DNA from: Tritonibacter aquimaris
GTDB taxonomy: Bacteria > Pseudomonadota > Alphaproteobacteria > Rhodobacterales > Rhodobacteraceae
DNA length: 64,000 bases
Assembly: GCF_009617595.1 (NCBI RefSeq)
Contig: NZ_WIXK01000009.1
Coordinates: 1 to 64,000, forward strand
Direction of reading: 5' to 3'
Shown: piece after piece, positions 44,906 through 53,468 of the stretch
Position numbering within the stretch: the first letter of the stretch is position 1
Layout of the letters: the number at the start of each line of letters is the position of its first letter
Translations under genes and position numbers: made by a program
Notes under the pieces: model-generated
The model's database searches: none
What the model was told of the DNA's origin: nothing
What the model saw: the letters and a program-made list of their open reading frames with translations, nothing else

Positions 44906-45940
44906 TTATTCCGGCTGTGCCATATGGGCGCGGTATTCGCCCTGCCGTTTTAGCATCCAGCCCGGATATTCCGCAGGCAACTGCGTCACCTTATCAAGCG
45001 CTGAAAGCTCTTCTGCGGTTAGGCTGATCTTGGTAGATCCAATGTTTTCAACCAGCTGCTCCTGACGTTTGGCGCCAATGATGACGCTGGTGACAACGTT
45101 TTGGTGCAGCAGCCAGGCCAGCGCGACCTGCGCAACCGAGCAGTCTTTTTGAGCGGCGATGCTGCGCATCACGTCGATGGCGTCATAGGCGCGGTCTTTG
45201 TCAATCGGGGGGAAGTCGAAGGTCAGGCGGCGGCCTTCTGTGGTTTTGCCGTCGCGGTCGAATTTGCCGGAGAGAAAGCCACCGGCAAGCGGGCTCCAGA
45301 CCATCAGGCCAATTTGTTCTGACTGCAACATTGGCACCACGTCGCGTTCCAGATCGCGCCCGCCCACACTGTAATAGGCCTGCAGCGATGAAATGGGGGC
45401 CAGGCGTCGTGCCTCGGTGATCCCCACCGCTTTGACCACCTGCCAGGCGGCCCAGTTGGACAGGCCCAGATACCGCACGTGGCCCTGTCGCACCAATGTA
45501 TCCAATGCCTCGAGGGTTTCGACAATTGGTGTGGCCGCGTCAAAGCCGTGGATCTGATAGAGGTCAATATGATCCAGTTGCAGACGTTTCAGGCTTGCTT
45601 TGGCCTGATCCATAATATGTCCGCGGGATGCGCCGCGTGCGTTGGGGCCTTCGCCCATCGGGCCGACCACTTTGGTGGCGATCACCACGTCTTCGCGGGC
45701 GACGCCAAGGTTTTTGAGCGACTGTCCCAGGATCTCTTCGCTTTTACCGGTGGCGTAAATATTGGCGGTATCAATAAAGTTGATACCCGCATCGAGCGCT
45801 GTTTTGAGCAGCCCGTCTGCGTCATCTTGCTGGAGTTTGCCGATCTGTCCCCACATGTCGTCAGATCCGCCAAACGTCATAGTGCCGAAGCAAAGTTCAG
45901 AAACAAAAAGACCGCTGTGACCAAGGCGATTGTATCGCAT
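44906..45940 (-). CDS. Aldo/keto reductase
   Basis: The 344-residue protein has the AKR barrel and catalytic tetrad: Asp and Tyr in NFIDTANIYATGKSEEILGQ, Lys in VVIATKVVGPMG and His in LYQIHGFD. The C-terminal NADPH site is VIIGAKRQEQLVENIG. It reduces aldehydes or ketones. It is divergent from an AraC regulator 168 bp away, an arrangement known for yqhD/yqhC-like aldehyde-responsive pairs. Confidence 0.94.
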   Translation of the reverse strand: MRYNRLGHSGLFVSELCFGTMTFGGSDDMWGQIGKLQQDDADGLLKTALDAGINFIDTANIYATGKSEEILGQSLKNLGVAREDVVIATKVVGPMGEGPNARGASRGHIMDQAKASLKRLQLDHIDLYQIHGFDAATPIVETLEALDTLVRQGHVRYLGLSNWAAWQVVKAVGITEARRLAPISSLQAYYSVGGRDLERDVVPMLQSEQIGLMVWSPLAGGFLSGKFDRDGKTTEGRRLTFDFPPIDKDRAYDAIDVMRSIAAQKDCSVAQVALAWLLHQNVVTSVIIGAKRQEQLVENIGSTKISLTAEELSALDKVTQLPAEYPGWMLKRQGEYRAHMAQPE

Positions 45941-46108
45941 GATGTATATCCTTTGCTGAAATGTCCAAGCTGGTGCAGCCTGAGCTGTGGTAGATATGCG
46001 GGTGGATTGTGGTCGCGCGCCACGCTGATCCTCGCGAAAGCTTGCACGATCCTCTCAAAGGGGTGGAATTGCGCTGGCAAGCGATCGCCTGCTGGCTAAG
46101 GTGGGATC

Positions 46109-47014
46109 ATGGCAAAACCGCATCTTGAAACATTGACCACCCGCGCATTGGACCTGTGGCAGGCGCATGGGCGCGAGACCCCGCTTCCGGGCGTTATTCT
46201 TGCGGTATCCGAGCAGCCGATGGGGCCCATTCACGGGGTCTATCAGCCGTCGCTTTGCATTGTGCTGCAGGGGGCAAAGATCAGTCGGGTGGGGCAGCGC
46301 AGCTATCACTATGATGCGGGGAAGTGCCTGATTGCCTCATTGGATGTGCCGGTGCGGGCAGAGATTATCACGGCGTCCGCGGCAGAGCCTTATGTGGCCT
46401 TGGTGGTCAATATCGACCCGGCGGTGGTCGCCGAGCTGCTGCTGGATCATCCCATTACGGGTCAGAATGGGGAAAGCTGTCCCGAGGCGCTTGCAGTGCA
46501 GCCGCTGTCTGCGGATCTGATTGACCCGCTGGAGCGACTGTTGAACCTGGCCCATCGCCCCCATGATATCCCGGTGCTTGCGCCGATGGTGCAGCGTGAA
46601 ATCACCTGGCAGCTTTTGAATGGGGGGCAGGCGGGGGCCTTGCGCCAGATTGGCCTTGCCGACAGTCGCGTTGCGCGTATTGGCAAATCAATTGCCTGGG
46701 TGCGGGAGAATTTCACCCAGACTTTGAGCGTGCCGCATCTGGCGAGGCTTGCTGGGATGAGCCCGGCAACGTTTCATCGGCAGTTTAAGGCGGCAACGGC
46801 AATGACACCGGTGCAGTTTCAAAAGAGCCTGCGCCTGCAGGCGGCGCGGCGTATGCTGCTGGCAGATGGGGTGGATGTGGCGCAGGTTGGGTTCGCCATT
46901 GGCTATGAAAGCCCGTCGCAGTTCAGCCGGGAGTACAGCCGCATGTTTGGGGTGCCGCCAGGGCGGGACGGCGCGCAAATGCGCGGTGCTGTTGCTATGG
47001 ACAGCCGTGCGTAG
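46109..47014 (+). CDS. AraC-family transcriptional regulator (AraC_N type)
   Basis: The 301-residue protein has an AraC_N ligand domain (about 20-180: PLPGVILAVSEQPMGPIHGV, VYQPSLCIVLQGAK) and two C-terminal HTH units (LSVPHLARLAGMSPATFHRQ, then VAQVGFAIGYESPSQFSREY). It resembles regulators of aldo/keto reductases such as YqhC. The divergent aldo/keto reductase is the likely target. Confidence 0.93.
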   Translation: MAKPHLETLTTRALDLWQAHGRETPLPGVILAVSEQPMGPIHGVYQPSLCIVLQGAKISRVGQRSYHYDAGKCLIASLDVPVRAEIITASAAEPYVALVVNIDPAVVAELLLDHPITGQNGESCPEALAVQPLSADLIDPLERLLNLAHRPHDIPVLAPMVQREITWQLLNGGQAGALRQIGLADSRVARIGKSIAWVRENFTQTLSVPHLARLAGMSPATFHRQFKAATAMTPVQFQKSLRLQAARRMLLADGVDVAQVGFAIGYESPSQFSREYSRMFGVPPGRDGAQMRGAVAMDSRA

Positions 47015-47672
47015 GTCGGTGGCGGGCGAATTGTTTCAGCTAAAGATCCGACCTACATAGAGAGAGCTGCGGCAGGGGGGCACATCACGCTGGGTTTTGC
47101 GGTGAGTTTCACACATTGTTTGCGCAATGAATCCGCTTTTAGTGTTTGAATACACATTCCCCACAGATCAAACTTTGACGCCGTTGGCATGCCAGCCTCT
47201 TATTCATGGATCATCCCGACAATCGGTGCCGCGGTGGAACAGCTTGAATTTCTATTTTTCAATCTTTGATTGCAGAGTATTGGTTTTGGTTGAGAGAGTT
47301 CACCATAGTTGATGGCCCTGCTAGTCAAAAAACGAGATGGGCTACACGAATGGGGCCGATCAATGTCAGCTGTGGGCGATAAAAGACCAAACGCCTTTAA
47401 GCACAATCGCGCTGGATACCGGTGTTCCGCTACGGCTGACTATGCGAGCAAAAGCAACCTTGAGTTTTCCACCGTTGCTTACGTGAGCATGTCCGCAGGG
47501 TTGTGGAGGCGCATTGCCGGTGGCACAGTGATTTTTTCCGATGCGGTCATTTGACAGGGTTAATTTCGACAAAATCCGTTGAAAAAAAGCCCGAGTTGGA
47601 GTAGGTGCAAATTGGATAAAATTTTAACAAACACACGTCATAGTTTATTGGATAATTTTGGGAGAGTGTCAG
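47015..47672. other. 658-bp AT-richer intergenic region
   Basis: Short frames occur but none shows a domain, a credible ribosome site or neighbour-like codon use. GTAGGTCGG (47011-47019) and CCGACCTAC (47048-47056) form a 9-bp inverted repeat that begins in the AraC stop codon and may end that transcript. Base composition falls compared with the left side of the window. Confidence 0.5.
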
Positions 47673-49037
47673 TTGAAAAAACTATCTCTAACGGCGATTT
47701 TGTTGGGTAGCGTTCTTTCTGCTCCTGCGCATGCGATTTCTATTTCACCAACTTCGGATGCAACAGGGCTTGCGAATACTCTGTTCTTAAACTTACCCGG
47801 TTTGCAGATTACTGATGCAACGCTTGATGGTGCATTTGGTCAAACGGGAACGTTTACAAATGAAAGTGGCACATACGGCTTGCCCAACAGCGGCATCGTG
47901 TTGTCAAGCGGTCATGTCAGCGACTATGCTGACGGGCCGAATACTGAGACCGCATTTACAACCGAATTTGACGAATTTGGATTTGGCGGAGAAGTTGACG
48001 AAGCATTCAACGGAGCCACTCCAGAAGAGCAAGCGTTGCTCGGGCCGATTTCAGGGCAACCCTTTCATTTCGATGTGGCCTTGCTCGATATTTCATTCAA
48101 TGTTGATGCGGATGTTTCACAGGTCAGCTTTTTCGGTACGTTCGGGTCGGAAGAATTCCCTCGATTTGTAGGCAGCGAATTCGTCGACGGGTTTGGGCTT
48201 TTTGTGAATGGAACCAATGTCGCGGGCGTACAGCCAGCCGACGGCGGACCGAACTTGCCGCTGAACGTGAACCATCCAGATTTTGACGCGTCGATAACAG
48301 GAACTGAACTGAACGCGGTATTGGCGCCAAACGGCAACCCCGTGCTGCGTTTCGACGTTCCGGTGAACCCAGGCGAGGTAAATCAGTTCCAGATCATTGT
48401 TGGTGATTCCGGCGATACCAGCCTGGACACAACGATTTATCTCAGCAGCTTTATCGCGCAGGGTAACCCAGGTGATACTGGCGGAACGCCCACCACTGGC
48501 ACTGGTACAACAGAATTTAATCCGGTTTTGCCGTCCAACCCGCCGGATCCGGAAACGGGTGAATTTGTGATTGCATTGCCTGAAGTGCCTGCCGGGGAAA
48601 CCGTATGGATTGACCCACCTGTATCTGTTGGGTTCACCTATGATGCCGGAACGGATCAATTTGCGAGCATCACCGCACCATCGCTTGCTACTGTTGCTGA
48701 TCTCGATGGATATATCGTTGAAGTCGGCGGAGTTCAGCATCTACTTGCTGCGGGTGCGACCCTTGATTTTCAGAGCTTGTTCGGCGAGACGCCGACAACG
48801 TTCAAACTCTTGGGAATTGACCCGGATCTTGGCCTGGACCCCGCGAATGCTCTGGCATTTCCTCTTGGGGTGAGCTTTGTGTCTGCAGTGAGCGATGGAT
48901 CGGTATCGATCACGCCGATCACCCTGGATGTTGGCGGTGGTGTTCCCTCTCAGGTTCCATTGCCTGCAACGGGTCTGTTGCTTGTTGGTGCGCTTGGTGG
49001 GTTCGGCCTCATGCGTCGGCGGAAATCTACGAAGTAA
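47673..49037 (+). CDS. Choice-of-anchor L-like surface protein with VPLPA-CTERM sorting signal
   Basis: The 454-residue protein most likely starts at TTG 47673 (MKKLSLTAILLGSVLSAP), behind GGGAGAG, giving a signal peptide cut near AHA. Residues about 25-260 look like a choice-of-anchor L domain (ISPTSDATGLANTLFLNLPG, SGIVLSSGHVSDYADGPN, VSFFGTFGSEEFPRFVGSEF). A Gly/Thr/Pro linker (about 270-300) leads to a second beta-rich domain. The C-terminus is a VPLPA-CTERM signal (QVPLPATGLLLVGALGG plus RRRKSTK), which is processed by an exosortase-like system in Rhodobacteraceae. No sorting enzyme is nearby. Its role, probably matrix or surface related, is unknown. Confidence 0.88.
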   Translation: MKKLSLTAILLGSVLSAPAHAISISPTSDATGLANTLFLNLPGLQITDATLDGAFGQTGTFTNESGTYGLPNSGIVLSSGHVSDYADGPNTETAFTTEFDEFGFGGEVDEAFNGATPEEQALLGPISGQPFHFDVALLDISFNVDADVSQVSFFGTFGSEEFPRFVGSEFVDGFGLFVNGTNVAGVQPADGGPNLPLNVNHPDFDASITGTELNAVLAPNGNPVLRFDVPVNPGEVNQFQIIVGDSGDTSLDTTIYLSSFIAQGNPGDTGGTPTTGTGTTEFNPVLPSNPPDPETGEFVIALPEVPAGETVWIDPPVSVGFTYDAGTDQFASITAPSLATVADLDGYIVEVGGVQHLLAAGATLDFQSLFGETPTTFKLLGIDPDLGLDPANALAFPLGVSFVSAVSDGSVSITPITLDVGGGVPSQVPLPATGLLLVGALGGFGLMRRRKSTK

Positions 49038-49055
49038 CGAAAAAACCTCTTGATC

Positions 49056-49080
49056 AGGCGGCTTGCTAAGGCCGCCTTTT
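49056..49080 (+). terminator. Rho-independent terminator after the VPLPA-CTERM gene
   Basis: AGGCGGC (49056-49062), an eight-base loop and GCCGCCT (49071-49077) form a hairpin followed by TTT, 18 bp beyond the stop codon. Confidence 0.82.
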
Positions 49081-49106
49081 CCTCATTTTTAGTGGATGGA
49101 AATTAG

Positions 49107-49694
49107 ATGCTCTGGCTGCGATGGGTGCTGGTTCTTTGTTTGGCCTGCCCGGCATATGCTGCGGATTCGAACGGCCAATTCGCAATTAAGGGAGCGGGGT
49201 TGCAGACCTGTAGTGCGCTCTTGCATTCCTGGGATAACAAAACCAACGATCTGGCACTGTATGCAGGTTGGATAGACGGGTATCTGACGGGCATGAACCA
49301 GCATTTTGATGACACGTTCGATGCGGCGCCCTGGCAAACACCTCAGACGCTTTTAGGGCTGTCGCGTGAACTCTGCCGCAACCGCGACGGAAATGAGAAG
49401 TTTATGAATGTGTTCAATGATTTGATGCGTGATCTCTTGCCACTGCGGCTCACCACAAAATCGAACGCGACTGGGCTGAGCAATGGATCATCTGCGCTGG
49501 TGCTCTATACAGAAACGATAGCGCAGATCGAACAAAGGCTCACCTCATTGGGCTATAACCCTGGTAAGGTTGACGGTGTTTATGATGAGCAGAGTCGAAA
49601 AGCGCTTGAGGGATTTCAAAGCGCGCGCGAGATCGAAATTACCGGTATTCCTGACCAACAAACACTGTTCGCTCTGTTCACAAGTCCTCAGTAA
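49107..49694 (+). CDS. Secreted peptidoglycan-binding-domain protein
   Basis: The 195-residue precursor has a signal peptide (about 1-19, ending CPAYAAD), an N-terminal domain (about 28-115) with two Cys (LQTCSALLHSWD and SRELCRNRDGNE) and a C-terminal peptidoglycan-binding 1 domain (about 135-192: IEQRLTSLGYNPGKVDGVYD, then GITGIPDQQTL-like sequence). It probably binds cell wall in the periplasm. The first domain is not assigned. Confidence 0.85.
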   Translation: MLWLRWVLVLCLACPAYAADSNGQFAIKGAGLQTCSALLHSWDNKTNDLALYAGWIDGYLTGMNQHFDDTFDAAPWQTPQTLLGLSRELCRNRDGNEKFMNVFNDLMRDLLPLRLTTKSNATGLSNGSSALVLYTETIAQIEQRLTSLGYNPGKVDGVYDEQSRKALEGFQSAREIEITGIPDQQTLFALFTSPQ

Positions 49695-49940
49695 ATCTTT
49701 TTAAGCGTGTTGAGATTGGTTTGAGGCATCCTATCAGCCGTGATCGCCGTTCTAGCACTCCAAGGTGTTGAGCGGTCTTATGATGGCTTTGTCTGTGGCG
49801 TGATCCTTGTCCCTCTCAGTCTCGCTACAGCTTGTATAGAATGATTGGGATGGGCTCGTTGCGGTCATTGGAGAGGTTGCAGCATTTACACCTCTCGGCC
49901 AATTCACGTGTTTGGCAAGTTTGGAGGCTTCATTGATGCG

Positions 49941-50306
49941 TCAGTCAAGCTTCGGAGGTTGTTCCTCGTCTGCCAAATGGGCGCCGCGGGTCATAGCGGC
50001 GACGAGGGCACTGACCTCTTGATGAAGAGACGCCATTGGCACCCCGACGAACCGCCCTTGAAGCGCAAGGAGGACAACACCATGCACGGCGGCAAATGTC
50101 GTGCGTGCCTTAAGGGCGAGGCCGGGTTCGTCCAGATCTGGGCGCAGTCGTTTCAGCGGAGCCATGATCCCCATGATCAAAACGGCATGTTCCTGTCGGT
50201 GCCAGTCGGGGATGCTTTGCGCCTCTGTTGGGCGGTGTTCAAATAGCGAAATCCATAACAGTCGATTGTTACGGGCGAAATCAACATAGCGCGCGGCAAG
50301 CACCTG
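49941..50306 (-). pseudogene. TetR-family regulator, C-terminal fragment
   Basis: The frame encodes a TetR C-terminal (WHG-type) ligand domain: ARYVDFARNNRLLWISLFEH and AVHGVVLLALQGRFVGVP. The N-terminal HTH is absent: upstream of LAARYVDF the sequence becomes the start of the oppositely oriented pspA-like remnant. So about half the gene has been removed. It is part of a cluster of truncated genes. Confidence 0.72.
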
Positions 50307-50307
50307 C

Positions 50308-50658
50308 ATGTTCAAGATAACGACCACATTGATCCGCGGACGCAGTCACGACATGGCGCAGGCCATCATTGACGCCAACGCTCAGCCAATCCTGCAACAG
50401 AAAATGCGCGATGCCGCATAGGGTCTGGCGCAATCGAAACGGGCAGAGGCCATTGTTATGGCCCATGCCAAACGGGAGAGACAATCAGCGGCTAAAGTTG
50501 AAAAGCAACTTGCGGATCTGGAAGTTCGCGCGCTGGACGCCTTGCAAAAAGACCGTGAAGACCTGGCGATGGAGGCTGCCTCGGCCATTGCTGCACTTAA
50601 GGCGGAGCGCAGGGTTTGCAAGACAGCGATCGCGTAATATGACCGTGAAATTGCCAAT
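50308..50658 (+). pseudogene. PspA/IM30-like protein, N-terminal half with nonsense codons
   Basis: From ATG 50308 the frame reads MFKITTTLIRGRSHDMAQA and NAQPILQQKMRDAA, then TAG (codon 38), then GLAQSKRAEAIVMAHAKRER and VEKQLADLEVRALDALQKDR, then TAA (codon 110), then YDREIA. Spacing, charge pattern and helical heptads match alphaproteobacterial PspA/IM30 membrane-repair proteins, which are about 220 residues. The second half is missing; the frame continues directly into DUF4105 sequence (NVRDFDW). Confidence 0.7.
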
Positions 50659-51309
50659 GTGCGTGATTTTGATTGGCAAAACACTATCACGGCCACCGAA
50701 CGCTGGATTACGCAGGATTACGACTTGGAACAGCTGGAAAGCGTCGACATGCTGACCTCGGTCTGGGGCAATCCCTACATTGCGCATCTGTTGGTAAGTT
50801 TTGGGTTCGCCGATGGCAAAAGGGTGGTGTTCTCTGTAGAAATTCGCCGCGAAGAAGGAGAAAGGTTTAGCGAAATTGGAGGCTTCTTCCGGCAGTTAGA
50901 GCTGGTGCTGATTGCTGCGACCGAACGAGATACCGTCAAGCTTCGCACTGATTATTGCGGTGAAGAAGTGCGCATGTTACCTGTCAATTTAACCGCAGAC
51001 CAGCGCCGCGCCATGTTCATGTCCTATGTGGGCCTGGCTCAGGATCTTGAACGCAAGCCGCAATTTTGCAACACGATTACAGCCAATTGCACAACGGTGG
51101 TCTATGGGGTGGCTCGTAATCAGAAGTCGGACCTGCCCCTGCGGCAGAGCCTGATCCTGTCGGGACGGTTGCCGCAATATCTGGAAGATCTTGGTGTGCT
51201 TGGCGGGGAGGGGACATTGCAAAAGTGCCATGAAGCGGCATTGTTGCCTGGCCCGTCCAAACGCAAACAATCCGATTTGCTGTATTCGCAAGCCATACGA
51301 ACACGCTAG
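50659..51309 (+). pseudogene. DUF4105 (Lnb N-terminal periplasmic-like) protein, N-terminally truncated
   Basis: The 216-residue frame from GTG 50659 covers the DUF4105 domain: VRDFDWQNTITATERWITQD, HLLVSFGFADGKRVVFSVEI and FCNTITANCTTVVYGVAR with the conserved Cys. The membrane segments that normally precede the domain are missing, replaced in frame by the broken pspA-like sequence, so it has no signal for export and no proper ribosome site. The C-terminus (SDLLYSQAIRTR) looks near complete. Function of the family is unclear. Residual expression as a soluble fragment cannot be excluded. Confidence 0.68.
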
Positions 51310-51501
51310 TCTACCGACCCTTCGAAGCAGTTTTAGAGAGCAATTTCGGCGTCGAGCTGCCGTTTTAGGCAGCCTGGAATTCCGATCCGTGACCTTCGAA
51401 AAGATCGTGGCTCACAGCCCTGATCGGACATCATAGGGGGGCGTAACGATTGTCATGCCGTCCCATCGAAATCTACGCTGCAGCGCCAAAGCCTTCAGGG
51501 A

Positions 51502-52422
51502 TCAGTCTCTTCTAAAAAACGAGGATTGTTGTTTTCTGTTCATGTAAGTCCAAGCAATGAAACGACTTGTTTTTTGCCCCTGCGCCATGTCGACAACTTT
51601 ATAGTCAACTGCCCTGGCGCGTTTTAAAATCCGCGAAAGAGGTTGCAGATTGTCTTTTTTCGACACTAGCGAGGTAAACCATAAGCACTGATTTGAGAAT
51701 TCTAAGCTCTGCTCAATCATGCGTGCAATGAACTTAATCTCGCCGCCGGGGCACCAAAGCTCGGCGTTTTGACCGCCAAAGTTGAGCTTGGTTGAACGCC
51801 CTTTGCCAAGGTTTACCCATTTGCGTTGGGTTCCCTTGCTCGCTTTCTCAATTGAGCCATGGAAGGGCGGATTGCACATGGTCAGATGAAAGCGATCCCT
51901 GGGTTTGATCACACCGCGAAAGACATTTTCTTGTTGGTTTTGTTGCCGAACTGATATTGGTAACTTGTTGAATTCGATAATTTTCTTGGCCGATTTAAGC
52001 GCGCCTGCGTCGATGTCGACGCCTGTGAAGTGCCAGCCGTATTCATGTTGACCTGTGAGTGGGTAGACCAAACTTGCACCGGTGCCGATGTCCAGCGCCT
52101 TGATTTGAGGGCCGCGCGGGATTTCTCGCTTGTTGCTGCCAGCAAGCAAATCCGCGAGATAATGGATATAGTCGACCCGACCTGGAATGGGAGGGCATAA
52201 GTAACCTGCGGGAATATCCCAAAAATCAATATCGTAATGTGCCTCTAGCAATGCGCGGTTCAACATTCGGACGGCGTCGACGTCTCGAAAGTCGATCGTC
52301 GCTTGACCGCTTGGATTGCTGATCGTGAAGGCCTTTAGCTCAGGTGTTTGTGCCTCTAGGCGCGCGAAGTCATAGCCTTCTGTGTGTTGATTGCGAGGGT
52401 GTAGCTTCGTATTTGTGGCCAT
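51502..52422 (-). CDS. rlmF: 23S rRNA (adenine-1618-N6)-methyltransferase RlmF
   Basis: The 306-residue protein starts at ATG 52422. It begins with the RlmF lead (KLHPRNQHTEGYDFARLEAQ), has the SAM-binding KALDIGTGASLVYPLTGQH, the amino-methyltransferase catalytic motif NPPF (LTMCNPPFHGSIEKASKGTQ) and the family blocks FGGQNAELWCPGGEIKFI and TSLVSKKDNL. Length matches E. coli RlmF (308). The gene is visibly richer in A and T than the window average and is flanked by truncated genes and an IS remnant, suggesting acquisition by transfer. Confidence 0.93.
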   Translation of the reverse strand: MATNTKLHPRNQHTEGYDFARLEAQTPELKAFTISNPSGQATIDFRDVDAVRMLNRALLEAHYDIDFWDIPAGYLCPPIPGRVDYIHYLADLLAGSNKREIPRGPQIKALDIGTGASLVYPLTGQHEYGWHFTGVDIDAGALKSAKKIIEFNKLPISVRQQNQQENVFRGVIKPRDRFHLTMCNPPFHGSIEKASKGTQRKWVNLGKGRSTKLNFGGQNAELWCPGGEIKFIARMIEQSLEFSNQCLWFTSLVSKKDNLQPLSRILKRARAVDYKVVDMAQGQKTSRFIAWTYMNRKQQSSFFRRD

Positions 52423-52506
52423 GGGGACGCCTTCACTCAAGTTTTCTAGACGTCGCTCGTCAGACGGTTTTCTGCTTCGTAACGGAGACTCTGGTTCGAT
52501 CTATAT

Positions 52507-52850
52507 TTATGCGGCAGCGGCGTGGTGCTGCAACCGGCGTTTTCTGATTGCCTGTTTCTGGATCTCTGGGCCTCGATCGTGATAGACGTGGGCGGGCGCC
52601 AGGCGGTCACAGCTCTAGTGATAATTGCGGTTGTTATAGTGATTGACCAATGCGCCGATCTGGCGTTCCAGATCGGCGGGCAGGGCGTAGTTTTCCAGGA
52701 GAACCCGGTTCTTTATGGTCCGATGCCATCTTTCGATCTTGCCCTGGATTTTGGGGTGACGTGGCGCACCACGAACGCGATGCATGTCTTTGTCTTCAAG
52801 ATATTCGCCGAGACCGACAGCCATTTAAGCCTGATCTTCCCCCATAGAAG
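52507..52850 (-). pseudogene. IS3-type transposase (integrase core) remnant
   Basis: The minus strand encodes the C-terminal integrase core: HPKIQGKIERWHRTIKNRVL and YALPADLERQIGALVNHYNN, then RNYH, an in-frame TAG (52615-52617) and SCDRLAPAHVYHDRGPEIQK to a TAA at 52507. The catalytic Glu lies in QGKIERWH. The preceding 30 bp (CGGAGGACCACTTCTATG) look like a ribosome site and start of the element's first gene, so an internal deletion seems to have joined the two ends. The element is dead. Confidence 0.85.
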
Positions 52851-52887
52851 TGGTCCTCCGCTCTGTTTGGGGAAACGGAGGAAACAA

Positions 52888-53067
52888 ATGGCAAACGAGC
52901 GACCGAAGAGCACGTTCATCTTCGGTGCAGGAAGTATCGAATTCCGCTCGCCATGCGAAGTGAAGACCTTCTTGACTTGGAAGGACGGTGTCTTCTTCAC
53001 CGGCCGCCCAGTCCTAAACGGCATACTTAATCACGTAGCTTGCAAAATCGCCGTGCTGGTCCGTTGA
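52888..53067 (+). CDS. Small hypothetical protein
   Basis: A 59-residue frame starts at ATG 52888 behind GGAGG (MANERPKSTFIFGAGSIEF ... KIAVLVR). It has no recognisable motif. It lies at the edge of the transposase remnant, whose terminal region may overlap its ribosome site. It could be a chance frame or a truncated gene. No function is proposed. Confidence 0.35.
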   Translation: MANERPKSTFIFGAGSIEFRSPCEVKTFLTWKDGVFFTGRPVLNGILNHVACKIAVLVR

Positions 53068-53171
53068 ACTGATATAGGTTGTGCTTTGGGGCGAAGAGAG
53101 GACATCGGCTTAACTCCCGTGAATGGTTCAACGAACTATCTGAAGGTTGGATTTGAAATAAGTTGAGAGGA

Positions 53172-53340
53172 TCAGTGACGCGGAGCCACCAGCTCGGACG
53201 GGTCCACCGAAAGCGCTTTTGCTATCTTCTCGAGGATATCGACCGAGACTGCATACTTGGCGTTTTCGAGTTTGCCCATATAGCCCCGATTTACACCTGC
53301 GCGCAGGGCGTGCTCTGTGGGATTGGAAAAAGGCGCTCTG
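53172..53340 (-). pseudogene. XRE-family HTH regulator, C-terminal fragment
   Basis: The minus strand encodes TEHALRAGVNRGYMGKLENA followed by KYAVSVDILEKIAKALSVDP and SELVAPRH, then TGA at 53172-53174. This is helices 2-5 of a Cro/C1-type HTH. The first helix and any start codon are missing. It is another truncated piece near the IS remnant. Confidence 0.72.
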
Positions 53341-53468
53341 AGAGGGCTGTTACGGGATAGATTCGCCTAATCCGTTGCACTCAGCGTATTTTCTGACCTT
53401 TGTCTTTTGACATTTCAGTATCATGAGCAGGTGCTTGCTCTGCTGTTGCGGCTAATTACAATGACAAC

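Noticed and set aside
47309-47554. An 81-codon frame in the AT-rich gap
   Set aside because: No ribosome site, domain or neighbour-like codon pattern; probably chance.
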